A stretch of DNA of 64,000 nt from assembly GCA_020852255.1 (NCBI GenBank), contig JADZBD010000025.1, positions 1 through 64,000 on the forward strand, read 5' to 3'. How positions within the stretch are numbered: the stretch's first letter is position 1; every line of letters begins with the position of its first letter. The notes below the pieces were generated by a model. The model searched no databases, was not told the origin of the DNA, and was given only the letters and a program-made list of their open reading frames with translations. This document shows positions 27,007-35,879 of the stretch, in pieces. The position numbers were made by a program, and so were the translations under genes. This stretch comes from Bacteroidia bacterium. GTDB taxonomy: Bacteria; Bacteroidota; Bacteroidia; JADZBD01.

Positions 27007-28335
27007 ATGCAGAAAGACAAGAAGATCTTCGTGCTGGACACCTCCGTAATAATTTATGATCACAATGCCCTCAAGAATTTCAAAGAACACGACGTGGTGA
27101 TTCCGATCACGGTGCTGGAGGAGTTGGATAATTTTAAAAAAGGAAACGATACCAAGAATTTCTCTGCCCGGGAGTTCACCCGGTACATCGACAAAGTTTC
27201 GGGGAAAAACACCTTGCAGGAATGGGTGAATATCAACGGGAAAGGGCACGGGCTTTTTAAGATTGAGATGCATCAGTCGGCCAAACTGGATGCAGAACGC
27301 GTTTTCGGGGAAAGGAAGGCGGATCACCGCATTCTTAATTCCGCTCTTCACCTGAGCGAACAGTATCCTGACCGAAAGGTGATTCTGGTTACCAAGGACA
27401 TCAATTTGCGCATCAAGGCAAAATCACTCAACCTGCTGGCAGAAGATTACGAGACGGGTAAGATTAAGGACCTGAGCGAGCTGTACACGGGAAAAACATA
27501 TCTGGACAAGGTAAATCCCGCTGCGATTGATCAGCTCTACGAAAAGGGTTCATGTCCTGTGGATTTAGTGCTGAAAAAACAGAAGCCGCCTGCGAATCAT
27601 TTTTATGTGATCAAGAGCGGTCAGAAATCGGTGCTGGGGCACTATAACCAGGAGGAAGGAAAGATTGAGCGCGTGCAAAAGAATTCTGCATTCAGAATCA
27701 ATCCAAAAAACGCTGAACAGGCCTTTGCACTGCAGGCTATTCTTGATCCAAAGATTGCACTGGTAACGGTACAGGGGGTTGCCGGAACAGGAAAAACCCT
27801 TTTGTCGCTGGCCGGTGCGCTGGAGCAACGCCGCAATTTCCACCAGATTTACCTTGCACGCCCCATTGTTCCGCTAAGCAACAAAGACATCGGATATTTG
27901 CCCGGCGACATCAAGAGCAAGCTGAATCCGTACATGGAACCGCTGTGGGATAATTTGAAATACATCAAGAGTCAGTTCTCAGAAAAAGATAAGGAGTTCA
28001 AGCAGATCACCGAGATGGTAGAGAATGAGAAGCTGGTTGTTTGCCCGCTGGCGTACATACGGGGCCGAAGCTTATCGAACGTATTCTTCATTGTGGATGA
28101 AGCCCAGAACTTAACACCACACGAAGTGAAAACCGTGATCTCCCGCGCCGGAGAGAATTGTAAGATTGTGTTCACGGGTGATATCTTCCAGATCGACACG
28201 CCCTATCTCGACACTCAAAGTAACGGCCTCTCCTATCTTATTGACCGTCTGAAAGGCCAGGACGTGTATGCACATATAACGCTGGAAAAGGGCGAACGAA
28301 GTGAACTAGCCAACCTTGCTAATGATTTTCTGTAA
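27007..28335 (+). CDS. PIN-PhoH fusion: predicted ribonuclease/ATPase (PhoH2 type)
   Basis: The 442-residue protein joins an N-terminal PIN nuclease domain (FVLDTSVIIYDHNAL with the first acidic residue, then VLEELDNFKKG and DHRILNSALHL) to a C-terminal PhoH ATPase. The ATPase has a Walker A motif GVAGTGKT near residue 257 and a Walker B motif FIVDEAQN near 363. PhoH2 proteins are RNA helicase/ribonucleases and are widespread in Bacteroidota. The last 30 bases overlap the convergent membrane-protein gene. A 7-bp inverted repeat (ACGGAGT 26951-26957 and ACTCCGT 26981-26987) lies upstream in the 234-nt divergent intergenic region; its role is unknown. Confidence 0.92.
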   Translation: MQKDKKIFVLDTSVIIYDHNALKNFKEHDVVIPITVLEELDNFKKGNDTKNFSAREFTRYIDKVSGKNTLQEWVNINGKGHGLFKIEMHQSAKLDAERVFGERKADHRILNSALHLSEQYPDRKVILVTKDINLRIKAKSLNLLAEDYETGKIKDLSELYTGKTYLDKVNPAAIDQLYEKGSCPVDLVLKKQKPPANHFYVIKSGQKSVLGHYNQEEGKIERVQKNSAFRINPKNAEQAFALQAILDPKIALVTVQGVAGTGKTLLSLAGALEQRRNFHQIYLARPIVPLSNKDIGYLPGDIKSKLNPYMEPLWDNLKYIKSQFSEKDKEFKQITEMVENEKLVVCPLAYIRGRSLSNVFFIVDEAQNLTPHEVKTVISRAGENCKIVFTGDIFQIDTPYLDTQSNGLSYLIDRLKGQDVYAHITLEKGERSELANLANDFL

Positions 28336-29985
28336 TAGCGAAATAGTGTCATCCTGAGTCTGCCGAAGGGTTTGCGAATGATTTTTTGTAAACCCTCCCG
28401 GTTTCTTCGCCATGTAGATATAATATTGCTCATCTTTCACCACGGTTGCTGTAACCATTTTGATCAGATGCACCTCCACATCGGGGGAAAGCACCTCGTT
28501 CTGGAGGAGGTGCGCGCCCTGGGCTGTGTTCACATTGGGTGGAGCGGATAATATAACAAGCACCGAATCGTGCGCCCGGATCTGTTCCGCTGCTGCTGCT
28601 ATTACTTTATTGAAATCCACTGTTTTCTCACGTTTGCTGTCCCACTTTACAAATGTTCCCCACTCTCCACGCTCGGTGTAATAGGTATTTCTGTTCTGAA
28701 GCTCCGAAGGAATACAGGAGATCACAAAATCCGTAGCACCTATGATCTTCATGCCCGTAAGATGCTTCTGCTTTAAAAAGGTTACCGCTTCCGTGCTTCC
28801 CGAGAAAGGAACATTCACGTCTTTCATAAATGCCAGAATGCCTCCTGCAGCACTGATCGCCAATGCGGCAGGGAATACAAATTTTTTTACCTTATCTCCC
28901 CATCCGGCCAGCATGCTCTTGTCCTGCTCCGGCCTGAAATATTCCTTCAGCCAAAGACAGAGCAGCAGCAAAATCATAAAATGCCCCAGGTAACGACCAT
29001 GCGTAAGAAGACTGTAATAGAATAATCCCAGCAGTCCGCAAATTCCCAGTGTAAAGACAATGAAAACACTCCGGTTTTGAATGAACATCAGTGCAAACGC
29101 GGCAATAACCATCAAAGGGAATACAGCTCCGGAGGTATGCGCATCAGAGATAAAAAAACTGGTATTCCAAAACTCAAGTCTTGAAACATCCGGAACAGAG
29201 AACCAGGTGGAAAAAACGCGCCAAACGCAGAACCACAAACGGTTAATATCGAATGCTCCTCTGGCATAAGGCACCGGGAACGTATTATCCGGCTCCGGCA
29301 TCACCTGCCACACGGAAAGAACCGAGCCAGAAAGCCAGAAAAAACCTATGATCGCTATGGCGGCAGGAGAAATCTTCACCTGCTTTAGCTTCCCAAAATA
29401 ATTTTCCAGGAATAATATTCCGAATACCGCTGTTCCCATCAGCATTCCGTAAATAGAAGTATTTGCTAATAGAAACAGGGTCAGCCCGGTCCAGAGGGGC
29501 TTTTCACCGGCTTTTTTGAAAAGTATGCAGGCAATAAAAACCAATAACAATCCCAATCCGTAACCCCGGGAAATCACGGCATATTCATAAAATAAAAAAT
29601 AATTGAATGTGATCAGGGTGTTTATCACTCTGGAAAAAGGAGAAAAACGATGAAGGAGAAAAACAAATCCTGCAGCGATCAGCAGATGAAACACCTGCAT
29701 CACTACCGGGTTCCAGGTGATTTTGGCGAAGATCCACAGAAACGTATGCCAGAGCATAGGGTTCCCTTCGTATCGCATATTCTGGTAAAGGTCTGCATAC
29801 GAGGCCGCGTCGCGTGCCACGAGCCAGGCCTGATGCTCATCGCGCCACATTTCGTGATGGTACATGCCTGTACCGGCGAGAAGCAGAAACAAAGCGGTGA
29901 TGAGGAACGGGAAATATGGTATCTCGTCGAAAATTCCTTTCACCGGAACCTTATGAACCGCCGTTGCCGCTTTTTTCTTCGACAT
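28306..29985 (-). CDS. GT-C-like polytopic membrane protein
   Basis: The protein is about 559 residues from MSKKKAATAVHK (ATG at 29985). An upstream in-frame start at 30033 would overlap the preceding gene and is disfavoured. It has roughly ten hydrophobic segments, and the first loop carries MWRDEHQAW, in which the Asp-Glu pair matches the catalytic loop of GT-C glycosyltransferases (ArnT/PMT-like, lipid-linked sugar donors). A soluble C-terminal part follows. The last 25 or so residues (after AKKPGGFTK) come from a repeat-like sequence at 28347-28370 and run into the 3' end of phoH, so the original C-terminus was probably shorter. Substrate is unknown. Confidence 0.68.
   Translation of the reverse strand: MSKKKAATAVHKVPVKGIFDEIPYFPFLITALFLLLAGTGMYHHEMWRDEHQAWLVARDAASYADLYQNMRYEGNPMLWHTFLWIFAKITWNPVVMQVFHLLIAAGFVFLLHRFSPFSRVINTLITFNYFLFYEYAVISRGYGLGLLLVFIACILFKKAGEKPLWTGLTLFLLANTSIYGMLMGTAVFGILFLENYFGKLKQVKISPAAIAIIGFFWLSGSVLSVWQVMPEPDNTFPVPYARGAFDINRLWFCVWRVFSTWFSVPDVSRLEFWNTSFFISDAHTSGAVFPLMVIAAFALMFIQNRSVFIVFTLGICGLLGLFYYSLLTHGRYLGHFMILLLLCLWLKEYFRPEQDKSMLAGWGDKVKKFVFPAALAISAAGGILAFMKDVNVPFSGSTEAVTFLKQKHLTGMKIIGATDFVISCIPSELQNRNTYYTERGEWGTFVKWDSKREKTVDFNKVIAAAAEQIRAHDSVLVILSAPPNVNTAQGAHLLQNEVLSPDVEVHLIKMVTATVVKDEQYYIYMAKKPGGFTKNHSQTLRQTQDDTISLLQKIISKVG
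28347..28370. repeat. Short dispersed-repeat-like element
   Basis: The 24-bp sequence beginning TGTCATCCTGAG and ending TGCCGAAGGG resembles a short intergenic repeat family (TGTCATCCTGAGCCTGTCGAAGGA-like) known from many Bacteroidota and other genomes. Read on the minus strand it encodes TLRQTQDDT-like residues at the end of the membrane protein. Only one copy is in this window, so the repeat status rests on recall of the family. Confidence 0.45.
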
Positions 29986-30011
29986 TTCATAAAAATAGAA
30001 AAAACAGGGGA

Positions 30012-30788
30012 TCAGGCACCGAACATATCCCATCCCAGCTTCAGAATGAGTGCGCTCACCACCACCAGAAAAAGAATCCTCACGAACCGGCTTCCCTGCT
30101 TTATAGCAACACGCACACCCAGCCAGGCCCCGGCCATGTTGAAAACAGCAATCAGCAATGCTACCGGCCAGATCACATTTCCCGTGAAGGCAAACCAGAT
30201 CACGGCCGTGGCATTCGCAGCCACATTAAGAATTTTCGCGGCGGCCGACGCATGCAGAAAATCGTAACCGAAAACACCCACAAAGAAAAAAATAAAAAAA
30301 CTTCCGGTACCCGGGCCGAAAAAGCCGTCATAGAAACCGATCAGGGCCCCGAAAACCGCTCCCAGCCACTTCGCTCTTGTTTCCGTGTGGTGATGACGGT
30401 GGTGCATCCCGAAATCTTTTCGAATGAACGTATACACGGCCACGGCAATGAGCAGAATAAACACCAACGGGCGCACTACCTCACGGCTGATCAAACTTAC
30501 GCACTGCGCTCCCCCCACTGCCGCTATCAGCGACGTTACCAGCGCAGGCCACAACACCCGCCAGTTCAGGTTTACCTCCTTTGAATACCGGTAGGCCGAC
30601 ACGGAGGTGCCCATAATGGCTGCTGTTTTATTGGTGCCGAACATGGTGGTTACCGGTAATTCAGGCACAAGGATCATGAAAGCAGGAATGGTAATGAGTC
30701 CGCCTCCGCCCACGATGGAGTCTACAAATCCGGCCAGAAAAATCAAGCCGCACAGCCACACAAGATCGGAGACCGAGAATACGTCCAA
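30012..30788 (-). CDS. TSUP (TauE/SafE) family membrane transporter
   Basis: The 258-residue protein has about eight membrane segments in two homologous halves, each opening with a conserved motif (FLAGFVDSIVGGGGLITIPA in the first; ALIGFYDGFFGPGTGSFFIF in the second). This is the classic TauE/SafE (DUF81) signature. Members export sulfite, sulfoacetate or related organosulfur anions, or move other small anions; the substrate cannot be told from sequence. A histidine-rich loop (MHHRHHH) lies between the halves. It sits between two GT-C-like genes with short gaps (36 and 26 nt). Confidence 0.9.
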   Translation of the reverse strand: MDVFSVSDLVWLCGLIFLAGFVDSIVGGGGLITIPAFMILVPELPVTTMFGTNKTAAIMGTSVSAYRYSKEVNLNWRVLWPALVTSLIAAVGGAQCVSLISREVVRPLVFILLIAVAVYTFIRKDFGMHHRHHHTETRAKWLGAVFGALIGFYDGFFGPGTGSFFIFFFVGVFGYDFLHASAAAKILNVAANATAVIWFAFTGNVIWPVALLIAVFNMAGAWLGVRVAIKQGSRFVRILFLVVVSALILKLGWDMFGA

Positions 30789-30824
30789 GGGGCTGAAGGT
30801 AGTAAAAAGCTATCGGGATAAGGG

Positions 30825-32282
30825 TTACGGCACCGGCGGAGTGTTCCGGGGGAAAGGGTCCTTTATCAGCCATTCTCTCTCCGTCCGGAAATTGTCGGAT
30901 TTTCTTCCGCTGTCGGTTTCAAAGATATAGATGCTGTAATTCCCTGATTCATACGGAAGAAATTCTCTTGCGAAAAATATTCTCTTCAAGTGAATTTCGG
31001 GTCTTTGCATCAGCTCGCGCTTGTCCATCCATTTTCCCCAATGAGCGTCTACCAGCAGCAGGGAGCCGTTGGTCATTTTTCCGTAATGACCTTTGTGGTT
31101 GACCTGAACCCAGCCCTCTTCATCCCAAAAATCTCTGTTGAAATAATACCAGAACATAGGATCGGTACTATAGATCTTCCGATGTTGCTTATCTCCCTCG
31201 GGAAATGTGGAGGAAAATTCCTGCACCGCGCGCTGCACCGGATTCTCCCGCAGCGGCAAGTCCACCGCCCTCCATGTTAAAAATCCCTGGAGCAATAACA
31301 AGAACCATCCGGCAGGAATGAACATCCTCGATTTTCTGATCCATTGCAAACCTGCAAGGACCAGCAATGCAGCCAGCGGGGCCACCGTAGCCATTACACG
31401 CAGCAATCCGATTGCGCCGGCTTGTCCTTTGTAATTCACATAGGAATGTGCCGCAAGTACCATGAAAAATCCGGCGGCCGGAAGCCAGTCGTTCCACTGC
31501 TTCATCCTCCGGCCCCGCTGAATCATCCAAGCGGATCCGGCCACCAGCAGTATGCTGCCGGCTACTCCGAAGAGTCCATTATATGAAAGAAAATAATGAA
31601 ACGGGTCGCCGGTTCGTGTAAAATCATCCGCATGGTAAGGCTGCTGCTCTAATACCCAGAAAATATCATTGAAGACCAACGCGCCTGCCAGCGAAAAGAA
31701 GAGGGTGCCGGTAGCCAGCCAGGGTATTCTTTTCCACTCCTTCCTTAAGACAAAAAGTAGGGCGAAAAGAATAATAAATGCAAATCCCTCCTGCCGCGCA
31801 AAGGGTAAAAAAGAAACCACCACGGCTGCGGTGATATCCTTCCCTGAAAAAAGGGCATACACGGCCCAGGCCAGAAGAAATGCAAAAAGGGGCTCCGTCA
31901 TGGTACTGAAAGTGAGCGGCAGCCATACCGGGAACAGGAAAAGAACGGCTCCTGCAAACCAGGCTGAATATAATCCCAGTTTCCCTGCAGTCCGGATGAC
32001 CAGCCATGCAGTTGCCGCACTAACCAGAATGTTGAAAAATCCGTGAGCACCTGCGCCTCCCTGAGCAAACGGAGAGGAAAAAATGGTAAAAAGAGGTTTC
32101 CCCCACAGATCAAGAAAAAGTTCCGGGTGCTGCCAGGAATACTTCGCAATACCGTAATGCATGATGGCATCTGTTCCACCTTCCGAGGTTTCGGAAGTAA
32201 TCCATACTATCACAGACAGTATAGTGCCGGCGCAAACCGTCAGCAAATCAGTCAATACGACACCCCGCACGAGTGTCCGCAT
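30825..32282 (-). CDS. Polytopic membrane protein, GT-C-like
   Basis: The 485-residue protein has about ten membrane segments and a soluble C-terminal third. The first extracytoplasmic loop includes SEGGTDAIMHYGIAKYSWQH with an acidic residue where GT-C enzymes place their catalytic Asp, and a later segment reads FARQEGFAF. This arrangement suggests a mannosyltransferase-like or ArnT-like glycosyltransferase, but the match is weak. It starts 5 nt after the stop of the outer-membrane-protein gene, so it belongs to the same transcription unit. Confidence 0.6.
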   Translation of the reverse strand: MRTLVRGVVLTDLLTVCAGTILSVIVWITSETSEGGTDAIMHYGIAKYSWQHPELFLDLWGKPLFTIFSSPFAQGGAGAHGFFNILVSAATAWLVIRTAGKLGLYSAWFAGAVLFLFPVWLPLTFSTMTEPLFAFLLAWAVYALFSGKDITAAVVVSFLPFARQEGFAFIILFALLFVLRKEWKRIPWLATGTLFFSLAGALVFNDIFWVLEQQPYHADDFTRTGDPFHYFLSYNGLFGVAGSILLVAGSAWMIQRGRRMKQWNDWLPAAGFFMVLAAHSYVNYKGQAGAIGLLRVMATVAPLAALLVLAGLQWIRKSRMFIPAGWFLLLLQGFLTWRAVDLPLRENPVQRAVQEFSSTFPEGDKQHRKIYSTDPMFWYYFNRDFWDEEGWVQVNHKGHYGKMTNGSLLLVDAHWGKWMDKRELMQRPEIHLKRIFFAREFLPYESGNYSIYIFETDSGRKSDNFRTEREWLIKDPFPRNTPPVP

Positions 32283-32287
32283 GGGAA

Positions 32288-33289
32288 TCAGGATTCTTTT
32301 TTGGTGAAGGGCTTATTGGCGAAAAAGCGCCAGGACAGCCCGGTGGTAATAAAACGTTCGGAAGCAACCTGGGCCTTGTTCAGTCGCTGGTAAACAGGAA
32401 ACTCGGAAGAAATGTAATACAGCAATTTCCCTTTAAAGAACCCATAGGACAGCTGAGGTACAAGAAACAATTTTTCACTGCCCGTTGCATCCACATCATA
32501 CAAATAGGATCCCATCATATACGCGTCCTCGTTGTATTTCATCCGCTCGATATTTTCCGTCTTGAGCTGGAGGGTTACTCCCAGTTTCTTTTTAAAAACC
32601 TTACTCACAAATAATCCGAGCGCAGTGTAATTTCCAAACTTCTCTCCCAGCGGATTCCAGCCCTTATGCACATGCACCAGTGAACTGAAGACTTTCAGTT
32701 CCGGCTTCAGGAGTTCGCGATAATAAAATCCGTATAAAATCACATCGTTGGCACCCGTGGAAGGTTGCACGGCAGGCGGCATGGTAAAGTAGATGGTAGT
32801 ACCCGAGAAAGGTTCCAGCATTCCGATTGAATCATTGTATTTCCCGAGGGGAATTTTAAAACCCAGTCCTAATACAATTTCCGTTTTATGTGACTCACAG
32901 GCTTTGCTGTACACCTCGTATCTCGGGAAAAGAATGAGATCGCCGATGCCGCCTGATTGATAGGATAGTGAATCGTTAAGAAAATCGGTCCGGTTCAGGT
33001 AATATCCGGATTCAACGGAAAAAGTTAGTTTTTTCGAGAGCCCGATGGCCGTGCGGAGATACAGGTAATTGCTGGAAAACCATGTTGTGGTATCCTTCAA
33101 TTTTTCGCTGCCCCTGTAGTAAGTACCTGTGTAAATATGCTGAAAATGGGTACTGATCTCCATCTGTTTCTCCTGCAGAACACCCTGAGACGTACCTCCG
33201 GCCACGGGGCTGCCGCTGCCGGCAGAACAACACTGTGCCGCCGCAATGGCCGAGGCAAGGATGCTCAATAAAAAAAACGCGGATCTCAC
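32288..33289 (-). CDS. Outer-membrane beta-barrel protein with double-cysteine N-terminus
   Basis: The 333-residue precursor starts with GTG, sharing one base with the stop of the upstream gene (TAGTG). After the signal peptide the mature part begins near AAQCCSAGSGSPVAGGTSQG, a Cys-Cys and Gly/Ser-rich pattern. The rest alternates polar and aromatic residues as in outer-membrane barrels, with terminal strands such as FITTGLSWRFF. I recognise the general type from Bacteroidota genomes but no established function. The coupling to a T9SS-exported thioredoxin-fold protein suggests a role linked to thiols or metals, which is inference. Confidence 0.65.
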   Translation of the reverse strand: MRSAFFLLSILASAIAAAQCCSAGSGSPVAGGTSQGVLQEKQMEISTHFQHIYTGTYYRGSEKLKDTTTWFSSNYLYLRTAIGLSKKLTFSVESGYYLNRTDFLNDSLSYQSGGIGDLILFPRYEVYSKACESHKTEIVLGLGFKIPLGKYNDSIGMLEPFSGTTIYFTMPPAVQPSTGANDVILYGFYYRELLKPELKVFSSLVHVHKGWNPLGEKFGNYTALGLFVSKVFKKKLGVTLQLKTENIERMKYNEDAYMMGSYLYDVDATGSEKLFLVPQLSYGFFKGKLLYYISSEFPVYQRLNKAQVASERFITTGLSWRFFANKPFTKKES

Positions 33290-34062
33290 TATTGAACAAC
33301 AAATTTCAGTACACGGGCGCGGGTTCCCTCACTCACTTTCAGGAAATAGATACCGGGTGCCAGATCCTTCGCACTCCACTCTACTTTCTGATCTCCGGCG
33401 GCAAAAACAGAAGAAGACACTGTTTTGAGCCGGCTGCCCAGCAGATCATAGATCTCGATCTGCAGGTTGGCGGAATTCTGCAAGGAAAAAGTAAGAACAC
33501 CCTTGTCCGTTACCGGGTTGGGAGTTAATACCAGCGGACTTACGTTGGAAGAAACATCTTTAACACTGTTCACAATATCCAGACAAGCCTGGGTAATGGC
33601 GTTTTGAACCGTGGTTGAATTCACCGAATTGTTCTGGATGGTATAAACCGTATGCGTAGGTCCTCCCACCACCACAATCTTCGGCATGGCTGCTGCTCCA
33701 TAAGCGGTCATATCTATAGCCGCATTTGAAAAGTTGATTGTATTCGGGCCGATATTATTGGTGGTACCCCAGTTGGTTAACGTGGCACAGTTTGTATTTC
33801 CGTAATCATCAATGAGATAAAATTCCACGTCGCAACCTGAAGAAGCAAAACTCTGGGCTACGTTATAGGCCGTAAGTGTGGGGGTAATACAAACACCGCA
33901 GGGCATTACCCAAGCCATTACGATTACCTTGCCCTGGTTGAGCTCGGTAAAAAGATTATGTGGGTTTCCACTGCAATCATTTGCAGTCCAGTCAGTAGCT
34001 GTGGTTTGTGCAGAGAGCCAACCGCTGATTAGCAGAACGGCGGCAAATCCAATTTTTTTCAT
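33289..34062 (-). CDS. T9SS-exported thioredoxin-fold protein
   Basis: The 257-residue precursor has a signal peptide, then a redoxin/thioredoxin-like domain (about 22-165) with a CGVC active-site motif (VIVMAWVMPCGVCITPTL) and the AMPKIVVVGGP segment carrying the cis-proline. A type A T9SS sorting domain follows (PLVLTPNPVTDKGVLTFSLQ, LLGSRLKTVSS, LAPGIYFLKVSEG, ARVLKFVVQ). It is therefore predicted to act as a disulfide oxidoreductase or electron donor at the cell surface or outside the cell. Two further cysteines (in SSGCDVEF and NTNCATLT) could form a structural disulfide. It is first in a minus-strand group with the outer-membrane protein. Confidence 0.87.
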   Translation of the reverse strand: MKKIGFAAVLLISGWLSAQTTATDWTANDCSGNPHNLFTELNQGKVIVMAWVMPCGVCITPTLTAYNVAQSFASSGCDVEFYLIDDYGNTNCATLTNWGTTNNIGPNTINFSNAAIDMTAYGAAAMPKIVVVGGPTHTVYTIQNNSVNSTTVQNAITQACLDIVNSVKDVSSNVSPLVLTPNPVTDKGVLTFSLQNSANLQIEIYDLLGSRLKTVSSSVFAAGDQKVEWSAKDLAPGIYFLKVSEGTRARVLKFVVQ

Positions 34063-34129
34063 CTTCTCAATTTTGCCGCAATTTAGTGATTACGAAGGCT
34101 ATGAACAATGGAGAAAGTCATATTCTGAG

Positions 34130-34158
34130 TTGATTTTCGACCAAAATCAGTACATTTA
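34130..34158 (+). promoter_or_regulatory. Formate operon promoter with embedded palindrome
   Basis: TTG (34130-34132) and TACATTTA (34151-34158) are 18 nt apart, one base off the Bacteroidota -33/-7 pattern. Between and overlapping them lies a perfect inverted repeat, TGATTTT (34131-34137), spacer CGACC, AAAATCA (34143-34149). A protein bound there would compete with RNA polymerase. The predicted transcript starts about 35 nt before fhs. Confidence 0.45.
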
Positions 34159-34196
34159 TTCCTTCGGAATTACGGCAAACCCTAATCTAAAACCCT

Positions 34197-35879
34197 ATGT
34201 CTCAACCGGTACCAACAGATCTTGAAATCGCACAGAAGGCGAGCATTCTGCATATTAATGAAATTGCAAAAAAGCTGGGATTAAACCTCGATGAACTGGA
34301 ACATTATGGTAAGTACAAAGCCAAGCTTCCCCTCCACCTGATTGATCAGAATAAAGTTGCCAAAGCCAACCTTGTGCTGGTAAGCGCTGTCAATCCCACC
34401 CCGGCCGGAGAGGGTAAGACCACTGTTTCGATCGGGCTCTCGGACGGACTGAATAAAATCGGAAAAAAATCCATGGTTGTGCTCAGGGAACCATCGCTTG
34501 GACCTGTTTTCGGAATGAAAGGAGGAGCGGCCGGCGGCGGATATTCCCAGGTTATTCCCATGGTGGATATCAACCTGCATTTCACAGGTGATTTTGCTGC
34601 CATTGAAAAAGCCAATAATCTCCTGGCAGCACTCATAGACAATAACATTCAGAATAAAAGCAATAATCTGGGAATAGATCCGCGCACGGTGGCCTGGAAG
34701 CGTGTGATGGACATGAACGACCGTTCGCTCCGGCAAATGGTGATTGGTTTAGGAGGTACCGGTAACGGAATCCCCCGCGAAGCAGGATTTAATATTACTG
34801 CGGCTTCCGAAGTGATGGCCATCCTGTGTTTGTCTAAAGATTTTGCAGATCTGAAAAAGCGGCTGGGAAATATTTTCGTGGGATACACTTTTGGGAAGAA
34901 GGCGATCTACGCACGCGACCTCAAGGCAGAAGGGGCTATGGCTATTCTGCTCAAAGATGCCATCAAGCCCAATCTGGTGCAAACACTTGAAGGAAATCCC
35001 GCCATCATTCATTGCGGACCATTTGCCAATATTGCGCAGGGTACTAATTCCATAGTGGCTACGCAGATGGGCTTGTCTCTTTCGGATTATGTTGTAACAG
35101 AGGCAGGCTTCGGCGCTGACCTGGGAGCGGAAAAATTCCTTGATATTAAGTGTCCCGCAGGAGAACTCAAGCCAAAAGCCCTCGTGATTGTGGCCACTGT
35201 GCGTGCCCTCCGGCATCATGGCGGTGCCCGAAGCGAAGAGTATAACACCCCGAATATGGAGTACGTGAAGAAGGGGTTCGGAAACCTAGAAAAGCATATA
35301 GAAAATTGCAGGCAGTTCGGATTCACGGCGGTGGTAGCGCTGAATTTCTTCCCCACCGATTCGGAAGAAGAATTGAATTTTGTAAAAGAAAAATGTGCCG
35401 CGATGGGCGTCAAGGCGGTGGTATCCAGAGGCTGGGGACAGGGAGGAAACGGCACCAAGGAGCTGGCGCAGGCCGTGGTGGAGGTAATCGAAAGCAAGAC
35501 GAACAATTACAAACAGCTCTACGACTGGAGTATGCCTATTGAGGAAAAGATCAAAACCATCGCCACCCGAATTTACGGAGCGGATGATGTAACGTATTCA
35601 CCCAAAGCGAAATCCCAGCTTAAAGAATTTGATAAACTCGGCATTGGCGGCTTCCCGGTGTGCATCGCCAAAACACAGAAGTCATTCACAGACGATGAAA
35701 AGAAAGTAGGCCGTCCGACCGGATTCAAGATCAATATCCGGGAATTTGAGATTGCAGCCGGCGCCGGATTCGTGGTGGCCATAGTGGGTGAAATGATGCG
35801 CATGCCCGGACTGCCGGTAATTCCTGCTTCCGAAGGAATGGATATAGACAACAACGGTAACATCACCGGACTTTCCTGA
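34197..35879 (+). CDS. fhs: Formate-tetrahydrofolate ligase
   Basis: This cytosolic enzyme joins formate to tetrahydrofolate with ATP to give 10-formyl-THF. The 560-residue length is normal. Family motifs include the ATP-binding loop NPTPAGEGKTTVSIGL (about residue 64), REPSLGPVFGMKGGAAGGGY, and TEAGFGADLGAEKFLDIKC; the C-terminal region MRMPGLPVIPASEGMDID is also typical. The stop overlaps the fdhD start by one base (TGATG). With formate dehydrogenase downstream, the operon handles formate by both activation to folate and oxidation to CO2. Confidence 0.97.
   Translation: MSQPVPTDLEIAQKASILHINEIAKKLGLNLDELEHYGKYKAKLPLHLIDQNKVAKANLVLVSAVNPTPAGEGKTTVSIGLSDGLNKIGKKSMVVLREPSLGPVFGMKGGAAGGGYSQVIPMVDINLHFTGDFAAIEKANNLLAALIDNNIQNKSNNLGIDPRTVAWKRVMDMNDRSLRQMVIGLGGTGNGIPREAGFNITAASEVMAILCLSKDFADLKKRLGNIFVGYTFGKKAIYARDLKAEGAMAILLKDAIKPNLVQTLEGNPAIIHCGPFANIAQGTNSIVATQMGLSLSDYVVTEAGFGADLGAEKFLDIKCPAGELKPKALVIVATVRALRHHGGARSEEYNTPNMEYVKKGFGNLEKHIENCRQFGFTAVVALNFFPTDSEEELNFVKEKCAAMGVKAVVSRGWGQGGNGTKELAQAVVEVIESKTNNYKQLYDWSMPIEEKIKTIATRIYGADDVTYSPKAKSQLKEFDKLGIGGFPVCIAKTQKSFTDDEKKVGRPTGFKINIREFEIAAGAGFVVAIVGEMMRMPGLPVIPASEGMDIDNNGNITGLS

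Noticed and set aside
29650-30584. Plus-strand frames opposite the GT-C-like and TSUP genes
   Set aside because: They are shadows of membrane-protein genes with clear motifs on the minus strand.
34130-34149. FNR/CRP box upstream of the formate operon
   Set aside because: The TTGAT and ATCAG parts are 11 nt apart instead of 4, so it is only a general palindrome.
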